DNA of 64,000 bases from JAWCLZ01 sp038850275. GTDB taxonomy: Archaea; Halobacteriota; JAWCLZ01. The position numbers and the translations under genes were made by a program. The notes beneath the pieces are model-generated. The model did not search any database. It saw nothing but the letters and a program-made list of their open reading frames with translations, and was not told the DNA's origin. The stretch covers positions 34,545-98,544 of the forward strand of contig JAWCLZ010000003.1 in NCBI GenBank assembly GCA_038850275.1, in the 5' to 3' direction. Position 1 is the first letter of the stretch; every line of letters begins with the position of its first letter. Positions 17,637 to 25,483 of the stretch are shown here, in pieces.

Positions 17637-17918
17637 TTATTTTCCTACCCTAAGTGCTTTTATTTCTTCCTTCAGCTGCTCATCAGTTTTACCCTCAACA
17701 TTAATACCCATTTCCCTAGCAAGTTTTCTAATCTCACTTTCTTGAGCAGGCGATGGTTTTTCAAGCGATTTCAACTCAAGCTCAGCCTCCCTCTGGGCTT
17801 TCTTGAATTCCCCCATTGATCTACCCATCGCCCTTGCAAGCTCAGGTAACTTACTGGCGCCAAAAAGCAGTACAGCTACGCCCAATATCAAAAGTATCTC
17901 TGTAGTTCCAATTGCCAT
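17637..17918 (-). CDS. tatA: Twin-arginine translocase subunit TatA
   Basis: 93 residues. MAIGTTEILLILGVAVLLFGASKLPELARAMG is the TatA N-terminal helix, FG hinge and amphipathic helix. The charged tail ends with a small helical module (LAREMGINVEGKTDEQLKEEI) seen in other archaeal TatA proteins. TatA oligomers form the passage for folded Tat substrates. AAGGAGGT lies about 10 bases before the start. tatC is the next gene upstream on the same strand. Confidence 0.93.
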   Translation of the reverse strand: MAIGTTEILLILGVAVLLFGASKLPELARAMGRSMGEFKKAQREAELELKSLEKPSPAQESEIRKLAREMGINVEGKTDEQLKEEIKALRVGK

Positions 17919-18022
17919 TTTACTTTATACCTCCTTTCAAAAACTTTTTGATTATTGGATATAAATCTATCGCAAGTTTATTATCTAATCCTTATTTTTT
18001 GGTATAACCAAACGCGAAGAGC

Positions 18023-18748
18023 CTATGCTGTAAATTTTGTTATCAATATGCTAAGTTCGTAGAAGAAAATCATTGGAAAGGTTAGTAAAATAGGGCTGAT
18101 TATATCCACCCCAGGAGTTACCCATGTTGCAGCTATTACAATTAATAAATAAGCATGTCTTCGATAATATTTCAGCGTAGATCGATCTACAATCCCAAGT
18201 CTAACTAGCATGGTAATGAACACTGGCATTTCAAATACCAAGCCGAATAGAATGCAGCATAATAAAACGAAGTTCACAAATTCAAGGATTGAAAATGTAG
18301 CTTCAACTCCAATTGAAGCAGCATCCTCATAGAGGTATCTAAAGAAGATAGGAAGCATTATAAAGTAGGTGTAGATCACGCCCAATATGAAGAGCAGAAT
18401 TGCTGAAATCCCCCCCAGTGCTATAGAAGATTTTCCTACATTTTTGAGCTTCATCTGTGGAAATCTTTCTTTCAAAATTTTATACCCCTCGAATACGATC
18501 AATGGCAGTGCCATCAAAGCACCTATTGCTAGCGAGATCTTCAACTTTAAAATCAATACCTCTAGAGGAGTGAGATAGATAACTTTAGTTCCCTCTGGAA
18601 GGAGGTCTAGTTTTATTCTATTTATCAATAGATCTGTAAAGGGGAATGATACAATCGAGCCAGCTATCACCACTCCAACTACCATCATTATCTTTCTTTT
18701 GAATTTCGTAAGCGCTGTACTTATGAACTCGAGTTCCTCATAGGCCAT
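18023..18748 (-). CDS. tatC: Sec-independent protein translocase TatC
   Basis: 241 residues with six predicted membrane helices. The first loop has YLTPLEVLILKLKISLAIG, equivalent to the conserved F-P-E region, and later ML(P)IFFRYL and ATWVTPGVDIIS. TatC recognises the twin-arginine signal. Around 100 AT-rich bases separate it from tatA, so tatA may have its own promoter. Confidence 0.92.
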   Translation of the reverse strand: MAYEELEFISTALTKFKRKIMMVVGVVIAGSIVSFPFTDLLINRIKLDLLPEGTKVIYLTPLEVLILKLKISLAIGALMALPLIVFEGYKILKERFPQMKLKNVGKSSIALGGISAILLFILGVIYTYFIMLPIFFRYLYEDAASIGVEATFSILEFVNFVLLCCILFGLVFEMPVFITMLVRLGIVDRSTLKYYRRHAYLLIVIAATWVTPGVDIISPILLTFPMIFFYELSILITKFTA

Positions 18749-18823
18749 AATATGTTTAGAGTTAAGTTGATCTTCTATAAAAAATAAACTAAACCTTGAC
18801 TATGAGTATGAGAATGCTATATG

Positions 18824-19474
18824 CTATATTATATCTCTTATCTCGCTCAAGTTCTCCAACATGAAATCTGGAGACACAGATCGAAGTTTTTCAGGAGTGG
18901 CAAACCCAGTGAGTACCACTGCTGTCTTGGTGCCTGCATTCTTACCCATTAATATATCTTCAATCATATCACCAACGTATAAACTCTTACTTGCACTAAT
19001 ACCTAGGTTTTCAAGTGCAATTTCTAGTTGATATGGAGCTGGTTTGCGCTTTTCAAAGTCTACTTCATCTCCAAAGATCATTGTATCAAAAAATTTCATC
19101 ACTCCCTGTGCTTCTATATCACGGAGCACTCTAGATTTATTGCCAGCTGAAACCAAGCCGATTTTCAAACCATTTGCCTTGAGATATTCAAGCGTGGAGA
19201 TGCAATCCGGGAACAACTTGCCCTTGCTCCTCTCCTCTTCATATTGCGCTAGCCATATCTCATCGGCCTCTAACCACTTATCCTCGGGTATTTGCAAGTA
19301 GCGGTAAAATTCATACCAATTTGGCGTTGCGCGAGATCTATATTCTTCGATTGAAATTGCCTTAATTCCAAAGCGGCTGAATACTTTTAAATAGCAATTA
19401 TAATTCAACAGCAAGGAGTCATAGAGGGTTCCATCCCAGTCGAACATCACTGCTTCCAAGCAATTGCCTTTCAT
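18824..19474 (-). CDS. HAD-superfamily phosphatase (phosphoglycolate phosphatase-like)
   Basis: 216 residues. Motif I FDWDGTLYDS (nucleophile Asp), motif II GLVSAGNKSRV, motif III Lys in EKRKPAPYQL, and motif IV YVGDMIEDILMGKNAG. The helical cap between motifs I and II fits the Gph/beta-phosphoglucomutase type. Substrate unknown. Its 3' flank has short ATGCTAT repeats; its start faces the divergent oxidoreductase operon. Confidence 0.88.
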   Translation of the reverse strand: MKGNCLEAVMFDWDGTLYDSLLLNYNCYLKVFSRFGIKAISIEEYRSRATPNWYEFYRYLQIPEDKWLEADEIWLAQYEEERSKGKLFPDCISTLEYLKANGLKIGLVSAGNKSRVLRDIEAQGVMKFFDTMIFGDEVDFEKRKPAPYQLEIALENLGISASKSLYVGDMIEDILMGKNAGTKTAVVLTGFATPEKLRSVSPDFMLENLSEIRDII

Positions 19475-19672
19475 CTTTATATCTTAAATTTTCACTTCAA
19501 TTAATTAATAAATGCTTCTGTTGTATTCTAAAAATAATTTACTTAAATTTACTCTAAATTGCAACATTAAAGATTGCTATATAATTACAATTCACTATCT
19601 CGAGAACGAGAATTGCTTACTAAAAACGGCAAATTGATAAAGAAGTATTAATTAAAATCAATTGGTGGTTTA
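19475..19672. promoter_or_regulatory. Divergent intergenic region with inverted repeat TCTCG-AGAA-CGAGA
   Basis: AT-rich 198 bases between the HAD gene and the oxidoreductase operon. A perfect 5-bp-arm inverted repeat with four-base spacer lies at 19598-19611, about 60 bases before the operon start, and could be an operator. GGTGGT just before the ATG at 19673 can serve as ribosome binding site. No gene is seen here. Confidence 0.45.
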
Positions 19673-20956
19673 ATGCCTGAAACTTTAAGGATCGAACTTG
19701 GAAGAATGAGGATCTCAGGTAATCAAGCAATTGCAAGGGGAGCAATTGAAGCGGGAGTTCGAGTTACATGTGCTTACCCAGGCGCTCCAATTTCAGATCT
19801 ACAGAATACCTTTGAATCTCTAGCAAAGAAACCTGGTTATCCTAGAAATAATCCCTTTACCATTAAACTAGGGGAAGCATTGGATAAAGCTGGTTATGAA
19901 CTCGTTGCCAAATGGGGTGAGATGACCAATGAACCTAATGCTCTTTCCTTTGCACTTGGAAATATAATCTGCAAAGGGGATAAGAAAGCGCGGGAATATA
20001 TAACCCCTGAGGAGTATGATGTAATATATGGAGAAACAATTTTCTCTAAGCAGAAGATCTTAACCAAGGATGAAATCCCAGTTGGCTCCAGAGTTATGTG
20101 CTCAGTTAAACATCTTGGAGGTAATACCGCTGCAGACGTGGCTAGAACTCTCATGAATATAATTCCATATCCAGGGGGTCTTGCGATAGCAAGTGGAGAC
20201 GATCGCCAGGGAACTGCTTCTCAAACAATGCAGGATAATAAAGTGCTATTTGCCTGGCATTTTAGAATGCCAACCTTTGAAGTTCACAATCCAGCTAATG
20301 CTCATATAACCGTGAGAAATGCCTATAAACTCTGCGAAGAGCTAGGCGTGCCATTTGCGATAATTGAGAATTACAATCAATCCTATCGAGAGGTTGCCAC
20401 TGATGTTACCCTTGAGATAGACATGCAAGCAAATAAAAGAAAAAAGGGATTCACCCCAGATCCCTATAACCTTGTTACAATTGGACCGCAGATTAGACCT
20501 AAGGAGAAGAGACACTGGGAGAAGATTATTCCACTTATGAAGAAGAAGTTCTCGGATTACTTTGAATTTTTAAACAACGAGGTTATTCGCTATTCCGAGA
20601 ATCCAACTAAACTAGTTATAGTTAATGGTCCATTTAGAGAGGACTTCAACTACATTAGAAGCAGTGAAGCGAGGGAAAGGGAATTCAAGCGGGTTTATAA
20701 AAATCCAGTGGTCATAGCCAGCGATTTAGTGTGGCCTCTTCCCAGTGAGCTATATAAGAAGATCTTCGAGGAAAGCTCCATCGATGAAGTCTATGTCTTC
20801 GAAGAAGGCTATGGCAGAGTGATGTACTTCGAGACTCTGGATTTCATAAATAGCAATGAATTCAATGTAAAAGTTAGAAATAGAGGCATTCCATATGAGC
20901 CTAGAATGTATGAAAGATTCTCCTACGCTGGCCATATAATGGCAAGCGCAAGTTAG
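19673..20956 (+). CDS. 2-oxoacid:ferredoxin oxidoreductase, alpha subunit (IorA N-terminal-like)
   Basis: 427 residues. GNQAIARGAIEAGVRVTCAYPGAP matches the N-terminal half of indolepyruvate ferredoxin oxidoreductase alpha chain (pyrimidine-binding TPP domain); the likely TPP glutamate is E87 in WGEMTNEPNALSFALGN. VMCSVKHLGGNTAAD corresponds to the family motif MKHVGxNxAADP. Between these lies an extra segment of about 40 residues (101-139) not expected in IorA. The TPP pyrophosphate-binding half is a separate gene just downstream, and the gamma-type subunit follows, giving a split three-subunit enzyme. It should decarboxylate a 2-oxoacid to an acyl-CoA with ferredoxin reduction; the acid is unknown. 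Confidence 0.82.
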   Translation: MPETLRIELGRMRISGNQAIARGAIEAGVRVTCAYPGAPISDLQNTFESLAKKPGYPRNNPFTIKLGEALDKAGYELVAKWGEMTNEPNALSFALGNIICKGDKKAREYITPEEYDVIYGETIFSKQKILTKDEIPVGSRVMCSVKHLGGNTAADVARTLMNIIPYPGGLAIASGDDRQGTASQTMQDNKVLFAWHFRMPTFEVHNPANAHITVRNAYKLCEELGVPFAIIENYNQSYREVATDVTLEIDMQANKRKKGFTPDPYNLVTIGPQIRPKEKRHWEKIIPLMKKKFSDYFEFLNNEVIRYSENPTKLVIVNGPFREDFNYIRSSEAREREFKRVYKNPVVIASDLVWPLPSELYKKIFEESSIDEVYVFEEGYGRVMYFETLDFINSNEFNVKVRNRGIPYEPRMYERFSYAGHIMASAS

Positions 20957-20968
20957 CGAGGTGAAAAC

Positions 20969-21892
20969 ATGCAAGCTGTTACCCTTCCTAAACCTGAGGA
21001 GAGAACTATTAAAAGACCAGTTGCAAACTGCCCTGGATGCGGTGCAACCAAGGTTTCCATGGCCTTGAAGGAGGGACTCAGGAGGTATAATAAGGAGAAT
21101 AAAACTAACTATAAATTGATTTATGTAGCAGATAGAGGCTGCGGCAATCTTCAAGGTTGGCATGAATATGGAATAGTGGATGCAATTTACAACATGGGCA
21201 TGGCTCCAATGGTAGCACTAGGAGCTAGATATTCCTCTGGAGGCCCTGAGAATGGATATATAGTGGTTTGCGCTAGTGGTGATGGTGCTTATAACTTTAA
21301 TATTAATGGAATGAAGATCGCAGCTCAAGATCCTCCAAGCATGTACATAATCTATGATAACTATTCAATTCGCATGACCGGAGGACAACTGGGCCTGAGG
21401 AATGACTATGAAGTTGAAGGTAGAGCCATAGGCTTCGATGTTTACTTCATAAATCCCTATAGATATAACGAGAACGCAGAGATCTTCAAGAAACTCATAG
21501 GGGAATATTTGAATAAAAAGGCAATTATGGTAGTGGCAGATGGCACTTGCTCTCGAGACCTAAGGGGAATGATCTCAGGCATGGGGATTAAACTAGGTAC
21601 ATTTGTGAGAAGCGAGGGCTGCAAAGACTTAGTGTATCAAAAAGAGAGGGAAAAAATAGCGAAGGAAAATCCTGAGAAGCTCAAGGAAATGCCTCCATTT
21701 AAATGCAGGCTATGTGGAATGCACCTGCGCTGTCAAGCCTTACTGGAGAACGACCCAACCCGCTGCTTTAACTGCGGTGCTTGCGCGCATTATGGATGCG
21801 AATTTTTAACCTGCCCCGAGCCAAATCTTGCCATGGTTACTGAGCATCCTAAGAAGTATCAAGAGTTCTTCGAGAAATATGCTAGGAAGTGA
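20969..21892 (+). CDS. 2-oxoacid:ferredoxin oxidoreductase, TPP-binding beta subunit with cysteine-rich tail
   Basis: 307 residues. NCPGCGATKVSMALKE opens the TPP-binding C-terminal domain. CASGDGAYNFNINGM followed by YDNYSIRMTGGQLG is the GDG-x-N TPP/Mg2+ motif and its usual continuation in this superfamily. The last 90 residues contain a cluster of nine or so cysteines (CRLCGMHLRC, CFNCGACAHYGC, FLTC), probably one or two Fe-S clusters or zinc sites, unlike the plain ferredoxin domain of IorA. 12 bases after the alpha gene and four before a possible gamma start, so one operon. Confidence 0.85.
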   Translation: MQAVTLPKPEERTIKRPVANCPGCGATKVSMALKEGLRRYNKENKTNYKLIYVADRGCGNLQGWHEYGIVDAIYNMGMAPMVALGARYSSGGPENGYIVVCASGDGAYNFNINGMKIAAQDPPSMYIIYDNYSIRMTGGQLGLRNDYEVEGRAIGFDVYFINPYRYNENAEIFKKLIGEYLNKKAIMVVADGTCSRDLRGMISGMGIKLGTFVRSEGCKDLVYQKEREKIAKENPEKLKEMPPFKCRLCGMHLRCQALLENDPTRCFNCGACAHYGCEFLTCPEPNLAMVTEHPKKYQEFFEKYARK

Positions 21893-21897
21893 TCGCA

Positions 21898-22584
21898 ATG
21901 AAGCGAGACTTGGTTATTACCTTTCCCTCTATTGGGGGATCTGGATATCTAACTTTAGCGGAGACAATTGCGGATGCAGCGATTAAAGCAGGCTATTACT
22001 CAGTGGTATATCAATGCCGAGGCTTGGCTCAAGCTGAGGGACCAATGTGCCTCGATACTTGGATAAGTGAGAGAGAAATCCATGGAGCAGTTGCACAAGA
22101 GGTTAATTATATGAATGCCTATGAGATGACTGAGATCTGGCGCATGTTCACTGAAGCAGGCAAGCAAGTTGAGAGGGTTTACTCAAGGGATCTTACAATT
22201 GTTAGTGATTATAGAGTTATAGAGCCAATTGTGGTGATGACAAGCATAAAAGGGCCTAGGTATTATTCTAGAGAGGAACTACTTGAGCTGATTAAGAACT
22301 ATAAGATAGCTGGCAATACACCTAGGATAATTCTATATGACTTCTCTAAGTACAAGCAATATGCCTCTGTTTTAAAAGGGCCTTATTCTTTTGGCGTGAT
22401 CGTCGCTGATCTCGAGCAGCGGGATGATATCATTAAAATTCCAAAGGAGGAAGCTAGGGAAGCGGTCTATGAGGGAGCGCCTAAGAAGGGCAAACTTCCT
22501 GAGTTGAACGTAGAAGCCTTTGAAAGAGGATATGAAGATCGAAGCAAGGCGAAGGCAAAAGAAGCAAAGGTAATCATAATTTAA
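21898..22584 (+). CDS. 2-oxoacid:ferredoxin oxidoreductase, gamma subunit (IorB-like)
   Basis: About 228 residues. MKRDLVITFPSIGGSGYLTLAETIADAAIKAGYY corresponds to the GxGGqGxxxxxxxLaxAa start of gamma subunits, though the second glycine motif is degenerate (IGGSGY). It keeps the rest of the fold (REIHGAVAQEV). The C-terminus is highly charged. Start chosen at ATG 21898, preceded by AGGAAGTGA; an in-frame GTG at 21889 overlaps the beta stop. Third gene of the operon. Confidence 0.8.
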   Translation: MKRDLVITFPSIGGSGYLTLAETIADAAIKAGYYSVVYQCRGLAQAEGPMCLDTWISEREIHGAVAQEVNYMNAYEMTEIWRMFTEAGKQVERVYSRDLTIVSDYRVIEPIVVMTSIKGPRYYSREELLELIKNYKIAGNTPRIILYDFSKYKQYASVLKGPYSFGVIVADLEQRDDIIKIPKEEAREAVYEGAPKKGKLPELNVEAFERGYEDRSKAKAKEAKVIII

Positions 22585-22599
22585 TTTAATTTTATTTTA

Positions 22600-22653
22600 T
22601 TATTATTGAGCGTTGTATTATTATTGAGCGTTGTATTATTATTGAGCGTTGTT
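22600..22653. repeat. Three tandem copies of an 18-bp unit containing the end of the minus-strand gene
   Basis: Units at 22600-22617, 22618-22635 and 22636-22653, identical except the last base of the third. On the minus strand the unit encodes the terminal NNAQ-stop of the membrane protein gene; two extra copies follow the stop. It lies between two convergent genes. Confidence 0.92.
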
Positions 22654-23082
22654 GATTATCTTTAAATATCTACGCAGGTCTGGAGTAAGGGGTATTGAAA
22701 TTCTCTCTCCCTTATGGGTGTTTACTAAGTAATAGGTCTCTGGGAGGAGTGGTACTTCGTAAATTTGATTGTTTATTTTGATTTTAAAATAAGTTAGCCC
22801 GTTTTTGCCTTTTATTTCTGAGATCTCGCTCACTATTCCCCTAATCGCGTTGGAATCAAATGCATCTTTGCTCATGGATTTGCGAGTAGCTAGGAATATC
22901 AAGCTGAAGATTAGAATGGCAATTGGGATCAAGGCAAGGTGAATTATTTTTTCATCCAAGTTGATGTTAACAAGTAAAATTCTAGTTAATTCAAAGCTAA
23001 ATACTGCAGCTGCTATTAGGAATAGGAGATTGAGGACGTAAGCTAAGCTGACTTTAGCATTCAGCTTAAGCAATTCAATCAC
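22639..23082 (-). CDS. Membrane protein with small C-terminal soluble domain
   Basis: 147 residues. Two hydrophobic helices (about 12-35 and 47-65), then a C-terminal domain rich in beta pattern (IRGIVSEISEIKGKNGLTYFKIKINNQIYEVPLLPE) that could be an OB-like or NfeD-like fold. No family firmly recognised. It is divergent from hsp20 with a shared control region whose leftmost TAAC-N5-GTTA element sits just upstream of its start, so heat regulation is possible. Confidence 0.65.
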   Translation of the reverse strand: MIELLKLNAKVSLAYVLNLLFLIAAAVFSFELTRILLVNINLDEKIIHLALIPIAILIFSLIFLATRKSMSKDAFDSNAIRGIVSEISEIKGKNGLTYFKIKINNQIYEVPLLPETYYLVNTHKGERISIPLTPDLRRYLKIINNAQ

Positions 23083-23083
23083 C

Positions 23084-23177
23084 GTAACTTAAGGTTAATA
23101 TTAGTTATATATAAAGCTAACTACGAAATCTTTATATATAACAATTTACTAACATTTGGTTACTAACCCAAGGTTAA
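23084..23177. promoter_or_regulatory. hsp20 control region: TATA box and three TAAC-N5-GTTA elements (HSR1-like operators)
   Basis: Seen: GTAAC-N5-GTTAA at 23084-23098, CTAAC-N5-GTTAC at 23149-23163 and CTAAC-N5-GTTAA at 23163-23177, all sharing TAAC-N5-GTTA. A TATA box (TTTATATATA, 23131-23140) lies just upstream of the last two, which would cover the transcription start. A second TATA-like ATATATAA at 23107-23114 can serve the divergent gene. Known, from memory: the Archaeoglobus fulgidus heat-shock repressor HSR1 binds CTAAC-N5-GTTAG at hsp20 promoters. The match to that motif is inference. Confidence 0.7.
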
Positions 23178-23192
23178 GGAGGTGATAATTCT

Positions 23193-23669
23193 ATGTTCAG
23201 GAGATGGTGGTGGGACCCATTTGAGGAATTAAGGAGGATGCAGGAGAGAATGTCAAGGATCTTCAACGAACTTGAGCCATTGTTCGGCGAGCGACTCGCA
23301 TTACCTAGTGAAAGAGGCTGGATAAGGCCATATGGAGAACCATACACCCTAGAGCCATTTGCAGATATACGCGAGACCGAAAAGGAGATCATCGTAACTG
23401 TTGACCTCCCTGGAGTTGACAAAAAAGACATTAACATCGAAGTTCAAGGAGACCAACTGGAGATCAGCGCTGAGAAGAAATATGAAGCAGAGGAAGAGAG
23501 CAAGGGATACATCAGGAGAGAACGAGCATACAATAAATTCTATAAATCAATGAGACTTCCAACTGAAGTTGACGAGACCAAAGCCGAAGCCTCGCTTACC
23601 AATGGAGTGCTGGAAATCAGACTCCCTAAAATTAAAGCTGCAAAAGCACGTACCATACCAGTGAAGTAA
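23193..23669 (+). CDS. hsp20: Small heat shock protein (Hsp20/alpha-crystallin)
   Basis: 158 residues. FRRWWWDPFEELRRMQERM at the N-terminus, alpha-crystallin domain from PFADIRETEKEIIVTVDLPGVDKKDI to ASLTNGVLEIRLPK, and a short C-terminal extension. ATP-independent holdase chaperone. A perfect AAGGAGGTGA (23176-23185) lies seven bases before the ATG. This long complement to the 16S 3' end predicts strong translation. The operator overlaps the last element of the HSR1-like array, so repressor binding and ribosome site are adjacent. Confidence 0.96.
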   Translation: MFRRWWWDPFEELRRMQERMSRIFNELEPLFGERLALPSERGWIRPYGEPYTLEPFADIRETEKEIIVTVDLPGVDKKDINIEVQGDQLEISAEKKYEAEEESKGYIRRERAYNKFYKSMRLPTEVDETKAEASLTNGVLEIRLPKIKAAKARTIPVK

Positions 23670-23687
23670 AAAATTATTTAAAAAATT

Positions 23688-24098
23688 TTATTTTTTATCA
23701 AATAGTTTTAAAATCCTCAACGCAAGATATGCAGCATTTTCAGCATTATCTATGCCAACGCAAGCCACAGGAACACCTTTTGGCATCTGAGCTATAGAGA
23801 GCAAAGCATCCAATCCCATAAGCTTGCCACTTACTGGCACGCCAATAACAGGCTTATTGGTCTTCGCAGCTATAACTCCTGGAAGAGCAGCTGATAAACC
23901 TGCTATTGCAATGAATATCTTTGCTTCACAGCTGCGCACATAATCATCAAGCTTCTCAGGATCGCGATGCGCTGAAATAACTTGCATGTCATATTTCACC
24001 TTTGCCTCACTCAAGATCTTCGCTGCTTTCTCAGCTATATGCATATCTGAATCTGAACCCATTATTATAGCCACTTCTAGCTTTTTCCTTCTTGCCAT
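23688..24098 (-). CDS. purE: N5-carboxyaminoimidazole ribonucleotide mutase / AIR carboxylase
   Basis: About 136 residues. VAIIMGSDSDMHIAEKA, VISAHRDPEKL, IAGLSAALPGVIA and VPVSGKLMGLDALLSIAQMPKGVPVA are PurE signatures. It makes CAIR in purine synthesis. ATG 24098 is preferred over ATG 24122 because the TATA box ATTTAAATA (24124-24132) is about 30 bases from it, giving a leaderless message, while the upstream ATG would lie inside the promoter. Divergent from tyrS. Confidence 0.94.
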   Translation of the reverse strand: MARRKKLEVAIIMGSDSDMHIAEKAAKILSEAKVKYDMQVISAHRDPEKLDDYVRSCEAKIFIAIAGLSAALPGVIAAKTNKPVIGVPVSGKLMGLDALLSIAQMPKGVPVACVGIDNAENAAYLALRILKLFDKK

Positions 24099-24175
24099 TT
24101 TCCCAAATATAGAAGCAAGCAAGTATTTAAATCCGCTGATGTATTAAAATAAAAGAATTTAACTAACATAAAGCG

Positions 24176-25270
24176 ATGGATATGGACCTTGAAACAAGAC
24201 TTTCATTAATCAAGGGAGTGGGCGAGGAGATCGTTACAGAAGAAGAATTGAGAACTCTGCTTGAAACCAAAGAAAGACCAGTTGCTTACGATGGCTTTGA
24301 GCCAAGTGGAATTGCGCATCTACCAATTGGAGTCTTTCGACCGCTTTTGATAAAGGATTTGATAAAAGCAAAGGTTCACTTTAAACTCTTAATCGCAGAT
24401 TCATTTGCTTGGATTAACAACAAACTTGGAGGGGACTTAGAGAAAATTCGAGACTGCGGGAGATACTTCATCGAAGTCTGGAAAGCAGCAGGAGTGGATA
24501 TGGACAAGGTTGAGGTGATTTGGCATAAAGAGCACTTCGACAACCCTGAGTACTGGAAAAAGGTCATACTCATTGCAAAGGAACATACTCTAGCACGCAC
24601 CCTTCGTGCTCTAACAATTGCAGGTAGAATAGGCAGTGAGAGCAATCCAGCTGCTTATACCTTCTATCCCTCAATGCAGTGCGCAGATATCTTCCAGCTT
24701 CAATGCGACATCTGCCAGCTTGGCTTAGACCAGCGTAAAGTAAACATGCTAGCGAGAGAAATAGGGCCTAAAATTGGCTTCTGGAAACCAGTTGTGATAG
24801 GTCACCACATGCTCCTAGGTTTACAGGGGCCAAGAGACCTAGAGGGCTACGATGAACTTGCAGTTTACGATAGAGCCATAAGCTCTAAAATGAGTAAGAG
24901 TAAGCCAGAAACATCGATATTTGTGCATGACTCAAGAGAGGAGATATTTCGAAAGATACGCGCTGCATATTGCCCTGAGAAAGTGGTTGAAGATAACCCG
25001 ATCTTGGATTATTCAAAGCATATAATCTTTCGAGCCTTCAAATCCATGCTCATAGAGCGCCCTGCGAAATATGGAGGCAATTTAGAGCTATATAGCTATA
25101 GTGAGCTCGAGGAAGAATATCGCAGCGGTAGACTTCATCCCCTTGATTTAAAGCTCGCGGTTGCAAATCATCTTGATAGATTAATAGCACCAATTAGAGA
25201 ACATTTTGAAAAGGATAAAAAAGCAAGAGAGCTCTACGAATTTGTTAGAAAAATTGAAGTCACTAGGTAG
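24176..25270 (+). CDS. tyrS: Tyrosyl-tRNA synthetase (long archaeal form)
   Basis: 364 residues. Class I synthetase: FEPSGIAHLPIG replaces HIGH, YPSMQCADIFQL and LGLDQRKVNMLARE bind substrate, and ISSKMSKSKPETSIFVHDS carries KMSKS. An AT-rich TATA-like run around 24142-24154 is about 29 bases from ATG 24176, suggesting a leaderless start. Ends one base short of a small convergent gene. Confidence 0.95.
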   Translation: MDMDLETRLSLIKGVGEEIVTEEELRTLLETKERPVAYDGFEPSGIAHLPIGVFRPLLIKDLIKAKVHFKLLIADSFAWINNKLGGDLEKIRDCGRYFIEVWKAAGVDMDKVEVIWHKEHFDNPEYWKKVILIAKEHTLARTLRALTIAGRIGSESNPAAYTFYPSMQCADIFQLQCDICQLGLDQRKVNMLAREIGPKIGFWKPVVIGHHMLLGLQGPRDLEGYDELAVYDRAISSKMSKSKPETSIFVHDSREEIFRKIRAAYCPEKVVEDNPILDYSKHIIFRAFKSMLIERPAKYGGNLELYSYSELEEEYRSGRLHPLDLKLAVANHLDRLIAPIREHFEKDKKARELYEFVRKIEVTR

Positions 25271-25271
25271 T

Positions 25272-25445
25272 TTAACCTCGTTTTTTCCTACATTTTTTCC
25301 TAGGTCTTAATTCATCTGGGAGGTCTTTAAAGGCTAAGATTAAATCCTCAGTGCAAGTTCGCTCAAATTCAGCCCCTGGAATGAGCAGCTCGATTTTTTC
25401 GGGTTGAATAACTTCCTTCTTCACCCTTGATTTTCTCTGCCTCAT
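25272..25445 (-). CDS. Small basic hypothetical protein downstream of mtd
   Basis: 57 residues, beginning MRQRKSRVKKEVIQPEKIE, with a central GAEFERTCTEDLILAFKDLP and a basic end RPRKKCRKKRG. The stop is one base from the convergent tyrS stop and the start is about 40 bases past mtd, so it fills the gap exactly. Two cysteines are present. Family unknown. Amino acid composition looks protein-like rather than random, but it is short. Confidence 0.55.
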   Translation of the reverse strand: MRQRKSRVKKEVIQPEKIELLIPGAEFERTCTEDLILAFKDLPDELRPRKKCRKKRG

Positions 25446-25483
25446 TTCCCTTGCTTCATAAAAAAAATTAAAAAATTAGAAAG

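Noticed and set aside
24176..25270. TyrRS HIGH motif replaced by HLPI as a possible loss of function
   Set aside because: Long-form archaeal TyrRS proteins vary at this second position and the KMSKS and substrate motifs are intact.
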